The notes under the pieces were generated by a model, which was not told where the DNA came from, did not search any database, and worked only from the letters and a program-made list of their open reading frames with translations. Both the position numbers and the translations under genes were made by a program. Below are positions 6,849 through 13,739 of a stretch of 15,553 nt of DNA, piece by piece. This DNA is from Desulfovibrio sp. (GTDB taxonomy: Bacteria > Desulfobacterota > Desulfovibrionia > Desulfovibrionales > Desulfovibrionaceae). The stretch spans positions 1 through 15,553 of the forward strand of contig JAITEY010000058.1 of the NCBI GenBank assembly GCA_031281815.1, in the 5' to 3' direction. How positions within the stretch are numbered: the stretch's first letter is position 1; each line of letters opens with the position of its first letter.

Positions 6849-8030
6849 ATGAAAGATGTTGTTATTGTCAGCGCAGTGCGCACAGCCATCGGCACCTTCG
6901 GCGGCGGTCTTTCCACCCTGACGGCCGGCGAACTCGGCTCTTTGGTCATCGCTGAAGCGATCAAGCGCGCCGGCGTCGGCGCCGATCTGGTTGAAGAAGT
7001 CATCATGGGCAACGTGCTGCAGGCGGCGCAAAGCCAGAATCCGGCCCGACAGATGGCGGTCAAGGCCGGCTTGCCCTTTGAGGTGCCGTCCTGGACCATC
7101 AACAAGGTCTGCGGTTCCGGACTGAAGGCCGTAGCTATGGCCGCTCAGGCGATCAAGGCTGAAGAAGCCGTTTGCGTCGTCGCCGGCGGGGCGGAAAACA
7201 TGTCCATCGCCCCCTACGCCGTGCCCAAGGCCCGCTGGGGCGCCCGCATGGGTAACGCGGAGCTGGTCGACACCATGGTGCTTGACGGCCTGACTGACGC
7301 CTTCAACATGTATCACATGGGCATCACTGCCGAAAATGTGGCGGAACAATACAAGGTCACACGCGCTGATCAGGACGCCTTTTCCCTGACATCACAGCAG
7401 AAAGCCGTCAAGGCCATAGATGAAGGCAATTTCAAGAAAGAAATTCTGCCCGTGACCATAAAAGGCAAAAAAGGCGACAAAGTCGTGGACACCGATGAGT
7501 TTCCGCGCCGTGACGCGAGCGCCGAAGGCTTGGCCAAACTGAAACCCGCCTTCAAGAAAGACGGTACCGTCACCGCGGGCAACGCCTCGGGCATCAATGA
7601 CGGCGCCGCCGCCTTCGTGGTCATGGACGCCGCCCTTGCCGCATCCAAGAACCTCAAACCCCTGGCCCGCATAGTCGCGGTCGGCGTCGCCGGCGTTGAC
7701 CCCGCCGTCATGGGCATCGGACCCGTCAACGCCACCAAAAACGCCCTGAAAAAAGCGGGTTGGAGCGTGAACGACCTGGATCTGATAGAGGCCAACGAAG
7801 CCTTTGCCGCCCAATGCGTAGCTGTGGCGCGCGAACTGAAGCTGGACCCGGCCAAAGTCAACATCAACGGCGGCGCCATAGCCCTCGGGCATCCCATCGG
7901 CGCAAGCGGGGCGCGCATTCTTGTCACCCTGCTCCACTCTCTGGAAAGGAAAAACGCCAAACGCGGACTGGCGACTCTCTGCATCGGCGGCGGTCAAGGT
8001 ATCGCCTTGCTCGTGGAACGGGACGCTTAA
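6849..8030 (+). CDS. Acetyl-CoA acetyltransferase (thiolase II)
   Basis: The enzyme condenses two acetyl-CoA to acetoacetyl-CoA or runs the reverse cleavage. At 393 residues it has the standard length of biosynthetic thiolases (AtoB/PhaA/ThlA type). Active-site residues are all present: Cys88 in NKVCGSGLKA, His348 in GGAIALGHPIGASG and Cys378 in TLCIGGGQG, plus the GGAENMS segment (114-120). The frame stays open to a TTG at 6807 that overlaps the hbd stop, but the ATG at 6849 gives the canonical MKDVVIVSAVRT start and has AGAGG five bases before it (6839-6843). It is the second gene of the hbd operon and supplies the substrate of Hbd. Transcription probably ends at the hairpin starting 12 bp after the stop. 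Several gene names are used for this family, so I give no symbol. Confidence 0.95.
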   Translation: MKDVVIVSAVRTAIGTFGGGLSTLTAGELGSLVIAEAIKRAGVGADLVEEVIMGNVLQAAQSQNPARQMAVKAGLPFEVPSWTINKVCGSGLKAVAMAAQAIKAEEAVCVVAGGAENMSIAPYAVPKARWGARMGNAELVDTMVLDGLTDAFNMYHMGITAENVAEQYKVTRADQDAFSLTSQQKAVKAIDEGNFKKEILPVTIKGKKGDKVVDTDEFPRRDASAEGLAKLKPAFKKDGTVTAGNASGINDGAAAFVVMDAALAASKNLKPLARIVAVGVAGVDPAVMGIGPVNATKNALKKAGWSVNDLDLIEANEAFAAQCVAVARELKLDPAKVNINGGAIALGHPIGASGARILVTLLHSLERKNAKRGLATLCIGGGQGIALLVERDA

Positions 8031-8041
8031 AACACTTGGCA

Positions 8042-8061
8042 GAGGGGGCTCCGGCCCCCTC
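8042..8061 (+). terminator. GC hairpin after the thiolase gene
   Basis: A perfect 8-bp stem, GAGGGGGC pairing with GCCCCCTC around a TCCG loop, lies 12 bp after the stop codon. It lacks a proper T-run (AAATTCT follows), so it is a weak intrinsic terminator or an RNA 3' end stabiliser. Confidence 0.6.
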
Positions 8062-8121
8062 AAATTCTCCCCGGCAAGCAGGCCTGCGTCGGTTGTAAAG
8101 TCGATGTACCGGTCTGTGTAT

Positions 8122-8143
8122 CCCCCCCCCCCCCACACACACA
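8122..8143. repeat. C13 homopolymer joined to an (AC)4A tract
   Basis: Thirteen cytosines (8122-8134) run straight into ACACACACA (8135-8143). The tract is in the non-coding gap between two convergent genes, so length changes would not shift a reading frame. Such tracts are slippage-prone and also a common place for sequencing or assembly errors. Confidence 0.85.
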
Positions 8144-8153
8144 ATGAGGGGAT

Positions 8154-8176
8154 CCGGGGAAAATCATTTTCCCCGG
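8154..8176 (-). terminator. Perfect 10-bp hairpin between convergent genes
   Basis: CCGGGGAAAA (8154-8163) and TTTTCCCCGG (8167-8176) form a perfect stem with a three-base loop. It is 35 bp past the stop of the minus-strand M23 gene and 124 bp past the thiolase stop. Because the structure is symmetrical it could end transcription from either side. No long T-run follows outside the stem; the A/T tract is inside it. Confidence 0.55.
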
Positions 8177-8211
8177 CCGCCGGAGGCATACAAAATCAAT
8201 AGTAATATGCT

Positions 8212-9651
8212 CTAGCGCCGCGCAGGGGAGCGCCGGCGCTGAGTATTGCCTGACTTTTCCGGCCGGGTCTTTTTTTCGCTGTCACCCTGCGAAGCAGCCG
8301 GTCCGCTTACCTGAAATTCCGGCATCGTGCCGCCAGCGTCTTTGACGCGGTCGACGATGTTGTCCTTGATCCAGTGATCGTCAAGCCATTCCAAAGGCGT
8401 GACCTCCAGCCCGGAAACGAGTATCCCGAAATGCAGATGGTCGCCGCCGGCCATTCCCGTGGCCCCGGTCTTGCCTATAATCTCACCTTTGGCTATCCGG
8501 TTGCCGACTTCGACGCCTATCGCGCTGAGGTGAGAGTACAGACTCTGCAGCCCCATACCGTGATCAATGACGATAAGGTTCCCGTATATGCCGAGATAGC
8601 CCGCATACACCACCGTTCCGAAATTCGCCGCCGGCACGTCGGCCTGCTTCACCGAGGCGAGGTCGAAGCCGAGATGCGTCTGTTCGTCAATCTTTTTGCC
8701 TTCCCATAAATAGACACGGTGGTCGGCGAACCCCGCGCGCGGGGCCGCCCTCGGCATACGTATAAAGGCCCCGCGCCAGAGCATTGCCGAATCGGTGTTT
8801 TTGCCGACCTCCATGAGCGTCTTCGCGTTTTCCCTGCGGATGCGTCCGTTTATCTCCAAAAAACGCTCTATAAGGCTCAACGGCTCCGGCACCACGGCCT
8901 CAAATTCAGCGGCTTTGGCGTCCAGAAAAGAGCGGCTCAGCGTGATGGTGTCGGAATTGAAGCGGCGCGGCACGGCGGTCACGGGCAGGTTCTGCGCAGT
9001 CCGGTTCCCCGCCGTATCCCACGCCGTCAGCATCGGCGTGAAATCTTTCGTATCCGTATAATAAGGGAAGGCAAAAAAACACAAGTAATCGCCGTTTTCC
9101 TGTCGAAAGGCCGGGAAAAAGAGATCGCCGAGCTTGACTCCCGTCCCGGCGATTTCTTTGGACGCCGAATACACAACGCATCCTGTGCCCCCGCGCCGTA
9201 CATAAGGAACGGAGGACTTTACGGTCAGCCGCGGCTCGGAGACGTCAAGGCGCATGGGCAGTATGAGGCTGTTTTTGTTGCCGAAGCCGAGCCCGCCGAA
9301 AGAATTGTCAACGGCGCTTATTTCAAGGTCGAAAATGTCGTTGTTTTTCAGGCCCAACCCGGCCAACGTAAAGGTCAGCTCTTCCTGTCCGTCGCCGCTG
9401 CCTTCCCGTCTTGCCACGGGAATCAGATTTTCCTGAAAGCGCACGGCCACATCTATATAGGCGACGCCCGATGCTTCATCCGTTGCCCGGACTGTCACCG
9501 GCAGAGAAAGATTGATTCTGTCGCCGGTATGGGAAACGGCTATTGACGGAGGCTGCCGGTCATTGAACAGCATAAACGCGACAAAAGCCGCGGCGGTGAA
9601 CGCAAGCAGCGTCAAGATGACCGACAATCGAGAGCGTGTGCCGCTACGCAT
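8212..9651 (-). CDS. Membrane-anchored M23 family metallopeptidase (peptidoglycan endopeptidase)
   Basis: M23 enzymes (LytM/NlpD type) cut peptide cross-links of peptidoglycan using zinc. The 479-residue product starts with a basic stretch and one hydrophobic helix (about 10-29) without an obvious signal-peptidase site, so it is probably anchored in the inner membrane facing the periplasm. Residues about 35-230 look like beta-rich Ig-like domains. The LytM domain lies at about 310-425 with all ligands: His326 and Asp330 in HLGFD, His374 in YSHL, and His405/His407 in HLHFG. It should therefore be catalytically active, not a degenerate EnvC-type activator. The last 30 residues are polar and end in the basic QRRRSPARR. 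AAGGAG (9663-9668) is 11 bases from the chosen ATG and only 3 from another ATG at 9659 that opens a 15-codon out-of-frame ORF. A stop codon just upstream rules out a longer start. It is transcribed singly and divergently from the SahR-like gene. Confidence 0.93.
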   Translation of the reverse strand: MRSGTRSRLSVILTLLAFTAAAFVAFMLFNDRQPPSIAVSHTGDRINLSLPVTVRATDEASGVAYIDVAVRFQENLIPVARREGSGDGQEELTFTLAGLGLKNNDIFDLEISAVDNSFGGLGFGNKNSLILPMRLDVSEPRLTVKSSVPYVRRGGTGCVVYSASKEIAGTGVKLGDLFFPAFRQENGDYLCFFAFPYYTDTKDFTPMLTAWDTAGNRTAQNLPVTAVPRRFNSDTITLSRSFLDAKAAEFEAVVPEPLSLIERFLEINGRIRRENAKTLMEVGKNTDSAMLWRGAFIRMPRAAPRAGFADHRVYLWEGKKIDEQTHLGFDLASVKQADVPAANFGTVVYAGYLGIYGNLIVIDHGMGLQSLYSHLSAIGVEVGNRIAKGEIIGKTGATGMAGGDHLHFGILVSGLEVTPLEWLDDHWIKDNIVDRVKDAGGTMPEFQVSGPAASQGDSEKKTRPEKSGNTQRRRSPARR

Positions 9652-9733
9652 CCCTGCATACTCTCCTTAACCATCACAGCCGCTCCGTTCAACGCTGTGT
9701 AGACGCGGTGTCGAGCGGGAAACCGAAGTACTG

Positions 9734-9762
9734 AGAGTAAATCATCGGGAGCTTCTTGACAA
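9734..9762 (-). promoter_or_regulatory. Candidate promoter for the M23 peptidase gene
   Basis: On the minus strand TTGTCA (9757-9762) is followed after 17 bp by TACTCT (9734-9739). The -35 box matches five of six consensus bases, the -10 box only three. Transcription would start about 75 bp before the ATG. This is the best candidate I found in the gap. Confidence 0.4.
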
Positions 9763-9881
9763 GCCGCACCGCCGCACATGTCCCCCACGCGCGAAAAATA
9801 CAAAAAACTCCCCCCCGCTGTCGAAGCGCCCCTGTCAGGCTCCAACCCCAACAAATGTCCGAAGAGCGCGCGAAAAAGCCT

Positions 9882-9909
9882 TTGACATATTACCGAAACA
9901 GCATATACT
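9882..9909 (+). promoter_or_regulatory. Sigma-70-type promoter of the sahR gene
   Basis: A perfect TTGACA (9882-9887) and TATACT (9904-9909) are separated by 16 bp. Transcription would start near 9916, giving a leader of about 50 nt. This is the strongest plus-strand promoter seen in the window. Confidence 0.75.
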
Positions 9910-9929
9910 ATATAAAGAAATATTGATGC
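9901..9929. promoter_or_regulatory. Candidate SahR operator overlapping the -10 box
   Basis: This AT-rich element is flanked by GCAT (9901-9904) and ATGC (9926-9929) and contains an imperfect inverted repeat, C-N-ATAT, six bases, ATAT-N-G. It covers the -10 box and the predicted start site, which is where an ArsR-type repressor would bind. It is inferred from position and partial symmetry. I cannot recall the published SahR consensus well enough to match it. Confidence 0.4.
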
Positions 9930-9966
9930 AAATGTCGAAAATCCGCACTATACCGTAAAACACACC

Positions 9967-10914
9967 ATGCCCGATCCGGAGAACACGACCCTTACTATCC
10001 TGCCTTGGTTCAAGGCTCTGGCGGACGAAACCCGTTTGCGCCTTCTGGGCGTGCTGGGCCGCTATGAATTGAATGTCAACGAACTGGTGCTGGTGTTGAA
10101 GATGGGGCAGCCGCGCATCTCGCGCCATCTCAAGATACTTTCGGCATCAGGCCTGCTGGGCTGCCGGCGCGAGGGTCTGCATGTCTTCTACAGCACCCCG
10201 CCGTCCGGAAAGGCAAGGGTGTTTATCGACACCCTGCATTCTTTCATTTACGCCGACCCGGCCACGCAGCCCGATTTGGACGCGGCGGCCGAAATGATAG
10301 AGGAACGCGCGCGCAGCACACGACAATTTTTCAACGCCGTTGCCGAGGACTGGGACAGGCAGGCACGCGGGATACTGGGCAGCTTCGACCTTGCCGCGGC
10401 TGTATGCGGAGCCATGCCGGAATGCGGCGTCGCCGCGGACTTGGGCTGCGGTACGGGCAGCGTGCTGCAGGCCATGCTGAAAAAGGCCGAAACCGTCATC
10501 GGCGTGGACGGTTCTCCCAGAATGCTGGAACTGGCGCGCAGGCGTTTTGCGGGTGAAGGCGGGCGTGTTTCCCTGCGCATCGGCGACCTCTCCCATCTGC
10601 CCTTGCGTGACGGGGAAGCCGCTTTCGCTTCCTTAAACTTGGTGCTGCACCATATCAGCCGGCCCGCGGAAATCCTGCGCGAAATCCGCCGCGTGCTCGC
10701 ACCTGCCGGACTGTTGCTGCTCACAGACTTCGACAGACACAACGATGAACGGATGCGCAGCGAATACGGGGATCTCCGGCTGGGCTTCGAATTGGATACC
10801 CTCTGCTCCTTTCTCGCCCATGCCGGTTTTGTGGTACGCGACACAAAGCAGGCCGCGCTTGAACGCGGTCTTGTCCTGCACTGCATACTTTCTGAAAACC
10901 CGGCCGCGACCTGA
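9967..10914 (+). CDS. sahR: SahR-like regulator: ArsR-type HTH fused to a SAM/SAH-binding methyltransferase domain
   Basis: The 315-residue protein joins an ArsR-family winged helix (about 10-95, with GQPRISRHLKILSASGLL as the recognition region) to a class I methyltransferase fold (about 120-310). The latter has motif I DLGCGTG (158-164), an acidic VD (180-181) at the end of strand two, and the LNLVLHHISRP and VLAPAGLLLLTDF segments. In Desulfovibrio and other proteobacteria the SahR repressor has this layout, senses S-adenosylhomocysteine and controls ahcY and related genes. Here ahcY starts 185 bp downstream, which supports the assignment. The HTH lacks the CxC metal site of arsenic sensors. 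No other metabolic target can be seen, so a real enzymatic methyltransferase role is less likely but not excluded. The ATG at 9967 has a poor ribosome-binding site, which suits a weakly made repressor. Probably autoregulated through the element at its promoter. Confidence 0.85.
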   Translation: MPDPENTTLTILPWFKALADETRLRLLGVLGRYELNVNELVLVLKMGQPRISRHLKILSASGLLGCRREGLHVFYSTPPSGKARVFIDTLHSFIYADPATQPDLDAAAEMIEERARSTRQFFNAVAEDWDRQARGILGSFDLAAAVCGAMPECGVAADLGCGTGSVLQAMLKKAETVIGVDGSPRMLELARRRFAGEGGRVSLRIGDLSHLPLRDGEAAFASLNLVLHHISRPAEILREIRRVLAPAGLLLLTDFDRHNDERMRSEYGDLRLGFELDTLCSFLAHAGFVVRDTKQAALERGLVLHCILSENPAAT

Positions 10915-10937
10915 ACGGCAGCAGCTTACATTCCGAA

Positions 10938-10961
10938 GTGCCTGCCGGCGGAAGCAGGCGC
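10938..10961 (+). promoter_or_regulatory. Hairpin 1 of the ahcY leader
   Basis: GTGCCTGC and GCAGGCGC pair as an 8-bp stem (one G-U) around an 8-base loop, CGGCGGAA. It begins 24 bp after the sahR stop. The loop CGGCGG is complementary to the 5' arm of the next hairpin (10985-10990), so the two structures could compete or form a pseudoknot. Confidence 0.45.
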
Positions 10962-10981
10962 GACAAGACCGGAAGGATTCC

Positions 10982-10999
10982 GCGCCGCCGGAGCGGCGC
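10982..10999 (+). promoter_or_regulatory. Hairpin 2 of the ahcY leader
   Basis: GCGCCGC and GCGGCGC form a perfect 7-bp stem with a CGGA loop. No T-run follows, so it is not a standard terminator for sahR. It may be an attenuator-like element or simple GC-rich structure about 100 bases before the ahcY start. Confidence 0.45.
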
Positions 11000-11099
11000 A
11001 ACGCAGGTTGAAAACCGCTTGTTTCAGCCAGCCGTCCCGCAAAAACAACTACATTGATTTTCACCGCTGTTTCTTGCAATCAGCCGACAGGAGAACGAC

Positions 11100-12536
11100 A
11101 TGACAAACAGCACAGTGCGTCCGCTGGACCTTTCCCTGCCTTACAAAGTCGCGGACATCAACGGCGCAGACTTGGGGCGCAAGGAAATGCAGCTTTCAGA
11201 GCGGGAAATGCCGGGTCTGGCGGAACTGACCCGCAAATACGAACGATCAAAGCCGTTGCATGGGCTGCGCATTTCCGGCTCCCTACATATGACCATACAG
11301 ACGGCCATGCTCATCAAAACACTGCATGCCCTGGGCGCTGATCTGCGCTGGGCGTCCTGCAACATTTTTTCCACCCAGGACCACGCCGCCGCCGCCGTTG
11401 CCGCCGACGGTCTGGCCGCCGTCTTCGCCTGGAAAGGCGAGAGTCTTGAAGATTACTGGTGGTGCACGGAGACGGCGCTCACTTGGCCGGACGGTCAAGG
11501 CCCGGACCTTATCGTGGACGACGGCGGTGACGCTACGCTCTTCGTCCATAAAGGCGTCGAGGTCGAACAAACGCCGGAACTGCTCAAACAGCCGACGGAC
11601 AACGCGGAACTCTCCATCATAATGGGCCGCCTTGCCGTTTCTCTCGCCGAGCGTCCCCGCCGCTGGACGGCCGCGGCCGCCCGCATCAGAGGCGTGTCAG
11701 AAGAAACTACCACCGGCGTGCATCGCCTGTACCAGATGCAGAAAGAGGGAAAGCTCCTCTTCCCGGCCATCAACGTGAACGATTCCGTCACCAAATCCAA
11801 GTTCGACAACTTGTACGGCTGCCGCGAATCCTTGGCCGACGGTCTCAAACGGGCAACCGACGTCATGGTGGCCGGCAAGATCGTCGTGGTCTGCGGCTAC
11901 GGCGAAGTGGGCAAAGGCTGCGCACAGAGCATGCGCGGCTTCGGCGCCCGCGTGCTGATTACCGAGATAGACCCCATCTGCGCCCTGCAGGCGGCCATGG
12001 AAGGCTTTGAAGTGACCACTGTTGAAGACGCTCTGCCCGTAGCCGACATTTACATAACCGCCACAGGCAACTGCAACGTCATCACGTTCGAACACATGAA
12101 GGCCATGAAGGATGAAGCCGTGGTCGGCAACATCGGGCACTTCGACAATGAAATCGAGGTAAGCCGCCTGGAGAGCGACCCCGCCTGCCGGCGCGTCACC
12201 ATCAAGCCCCAGGTGGACAAGTGGATTCTGCCTTCCGGGCGCTCCATCGTGCTGCTTGCCGAAGGCAGGCTGCTGAATTTGGGCTGCGCTACGGGACATC
12301 CGAGTTTCGTGATGTCCACCAGTTTCACCAACCAAGTAATGGCCCAACTTGAGTTGGCGATGAACAAGGAGTTGAAGAAAGAGGTATATACCCTACCCAA
12401 ACGGCTGGACGAAGAAGTGGCCCGCCTGCATCTCGGCCGTCTCGGCGCCAAACTCACCCTGTTGCGCCCCGAGCAGGCTAAGTATATCGACGTGCCGGTC
12501 GAAGGCCCTTACAAACAGGATCATTACAGATATTGA
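11100..12536 (+). CDS. ahcY: S-adenosylhomocysteine hydrolase (adenosylhomocysteinase)
   Basis: AhcY splits S-adenosylhomocysteine, the inhibitory by-product of SAM-dependent methylation, into adenosine and homocysteine, using tightly bound NAD. The 478-residue protein is full length. Visible motifs are HMTIQTAML near 63, DDGGD (140-144), EETTTGVH (201-208), the NDSVTKSKFDN segment with Lys232 and Asp236, the NAD fingerprint GYGEVGKG (266-273), GHFDNEI near 346-352 and the canonical C-terminus DHYRY, which closes over the neighbouring subunit's cofactor. An extra segment around 145-190 is typical of many bacterial forms. The ATG has AGGAG six bases upstream (11089-11093). The gene follows the SahR-like regulator and its stop overlaps the possible TTG start of gluQ. 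SAH-responsive repression by SahR is the expected control. Most methylation-dependent activities, including the two methyltransferase-fold proteins nearby, depend on this recycling step. Confidence 0.97.
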   Translation: MTNSTVRPLDLSLPYKVADINGADLGRKEMQLSEREMPGLAELTRKYERSKPLHGLRISGSLHMTIQTAMLIKTLHALGADLRWASCNIFSTQDHAAAAVAADGLAAVFAWKGESLEDYWWCTETALTWPDGQGPDLIVDDGGDATLFVHKGVEVEQTPELLKQPTDNAELSIIMGRLAVSLAERPRRWTAAAARIRGVSEETTTGVHRLYQMQKEGKLLFPAINVNDSVTKSKFDNLYGCRESLADGLKRATDVMVAGKIVVVCGYGEVGKGCAQSMRGFGARVLITEIDPICALQAAMEGFEVTTVEDALPVADIYITATGNCNVITFEHMKAMKDEAVVGNIGHFDNEIEVSRLESDPACRRVTIKPQVDKWILPSGRSIVLLAEGRLLNLGCATGHPSFVMSTSFTNQVMAQLELAMNKELKKEVYTLPKRLDEEVARLHLGRLGAKLTLLRPEQAKYIDVPVEGPYKQDHYRY

Positions 12537-13624
12537 CCGGGCGCGAAGCGATGGACGCGCAGGGCGGCATACGCGGGCGTCTCGCGCCCAGCCCGACCGG
12601 CGGCCTGCATGTGGGCCACGCCTATATCTTTCTCATGGCATGGCTTTCCGTCCGCTCGCGCGGGGGAACTCCGGTGCTGCGCATGGAGGATATAGACCCT
12701 GTTCGTTGCAGGCCGGAGTTTGCCGAAGGCGTTGTGCGGGATCTTGCCTGGCTCGGCCTGGATTACGACGAAGGGCCGGGGCCGGGCGGCCCTTACTCGC
12801 CCTATGAGCAGAGCCGGCGGACGGCCCGCTATACGGGCATTCTGGAAGCGTTGGAGTTGCGGGGGCTGCTTTACCCCTGCTGGTGCTCGCGCAAGGAACT
12901 GCGCGATCTTGCGGCCGCCCCGCATGCCGACCGGCAAAGCACGCCGTACCCCGGCACCTGCCGGATGCTTTCTGCGGAGCGGCGCGCGGAAAAAGAACGC
13001 GCGGGCCGCAGGGCTTGCCTGCGCCTCGACGTGCAGGCGGCCCTGCGCGAGCTCGCCGCGGGCCGTTCTCTCAATGTGACGGCCGGTTCCCGCAACGAGA
13101 CCGGCAAGGACGCCCCCCCTGCCGCCGGCGCGGCCGGCCTTCGCGTTGCCGACCTGTTCGCCGGAGAACTGCCCGTCGACGCGGCGGCGTGCGGCGGCGA
13201 TTTCGCCCTGCGCCGTTCAGACGGCGTCTTTGCTTACCAGTTGGCTGTTGCCGCGGATGATGCGGACATGGAAATCTGCGAAGTGGTGCGGGGTGAGGAC
13301 CTGCTGTCTTCCACGCCGCGTCAGGCGCTGCTGTTTTTCCTGCTCGGGAAAACGCCGCCGCTGTATATCCATCTGCCCCTGCTGTTGGATGTCCGGGGTG
13401 AACGACCGGCCAAACGGCACAAAAGCCTGGAGCTTGCGGCTCTGCGCGCCGCGGGCGTCTGCCCCCGCGTTCTGGTCGGCGGTATAGCCCACCTCTGCGG
13501 TCTGCTTGACCGGCCCCGCCCCGTCGCTCCACAGGAACTCCTGTCCGGCTTCACTCTTGCCGGCTTAAAAGGAAGATGCCTCAGGCTGCCGGAACATTTC
13601 GCGGGCTTCGCGACGTCGCATTGA
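12533..13624 (+). CDS. gluQ: Glutamyl-Q tRNA(Asp) synthetase (GluRS-like, no anticodon-binding domain)
   Basis: GluQ attaches glutamate to the queuosine base at position 34 of tRNA(Asp). The 363-residue product is a class I catalytic core alone. It has GRLAPSPTGGLHVGHAY (HIGH-like, about 15-31), MEDIDPVR (51-58), zinc ligands Cys116, Cys118, Tyr139 and Cys143 spaced as in E. coli GluQ, and a KMSKS-like KRHKS (294-298). A normal GluRS would carry about 130-180 more residues for anticodon binding. It is longer than the usual 300 or so, mainly through a Gly/Ala-rich stretch near 175-205. The TTG at 12533 overlaps the ahcY stop (TTGA), which would couple translation; an ATG at 12551 is the alternative and loses only six residues. 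Neither has a strong ribosome-binding site. No queuosine synthesis gene is nearby. Confidence 0.85.
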   Translation: MTGREAMDAQGGIRGRLAPSPTGGLHVGHAYIFLMAWLSVRSRGGTPVLRMEDIDPVRCRPEFAEGVVRDLAWLGLDYDEGPGPGGPYSPYEQSRRTARYTGILEALELRGLLYPCWCSRKELRDLAAAPHADRQSTPYPGTCRMLSAERRAEKERAGRRACLRLDVQAALRELAAGRSLNVTAGSRNETGKDAPPAAGAAGLRVADLFAGELPVDAAACGGDFALRRSDGVFAYQLAVAADDADMEICEVVRGEDLLSSTPRQALLFFLLGKTPPLYIHLPLLLDVRGERPAKRHKSLELAALRAAGVCPRVLVGGIAHLCGLLDRPRPVAPQELLSGFTLAGLKGRCLRLPEHFAGFATSH

Positions 13625-13630
13625 TATACT

Positions 13631-13653
13631 CTCCGCGGCTCACGTCGCGGGAG
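13631..13653 (+). terminator. Weak hairpin after gluQ
   Basis: CTCCGCG and CGCGGGAG pair as a stem with one bulge around an 8-base loop, starting 7 bp past the gluQ stop. ATTGCTC follows, with no T-run, so termination here is doubtful. Confidence 0.3.
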
Positions 13654-13739
13654 ATTGCTCCGGGTCGGCAACGATAAGGCTCAAGAACCCGTGCAAGTTG
13701 CCGCATATTCATCCACGCGCTACGTCGGAGAACAGGAAT

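Larger units (their letters stand above)
9652..9966. other. Divergent intergenic region between the M23 gene and the SahR-like gene
   Basis: This 315-bp gap contains the ribosome-binding site and a candidate promoter of the M23 gene on the left, and the promoter and candidate operator of the regulator on the right. The middle (about 9765-9880) holds only a C7 run near 9812-9818 and no gene or structure I can support. The last 85 bases are strikingly AT-rich compared with the flanks, as expected for a regulated promoter. Confidence 0.6.

Noticed and set aside
10915..11099. Known SAH riboswitch before ahcY
   Set aside because: The GAGGAGCGCUGC-like and AGGCUCG-like conserved segments I remember are absent, and the SahR-like regulator next door offers a protein-based explanation. 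The leader is kept only as a possible new structure.
13698..13739. TTG start for the glycosyltransferase/methyltransferase gene
   Set aside because: No good ribosome-binding site precedes it, and the ATG at 13740 with GGAG nine bases upstream begins where the conserved domain begins.
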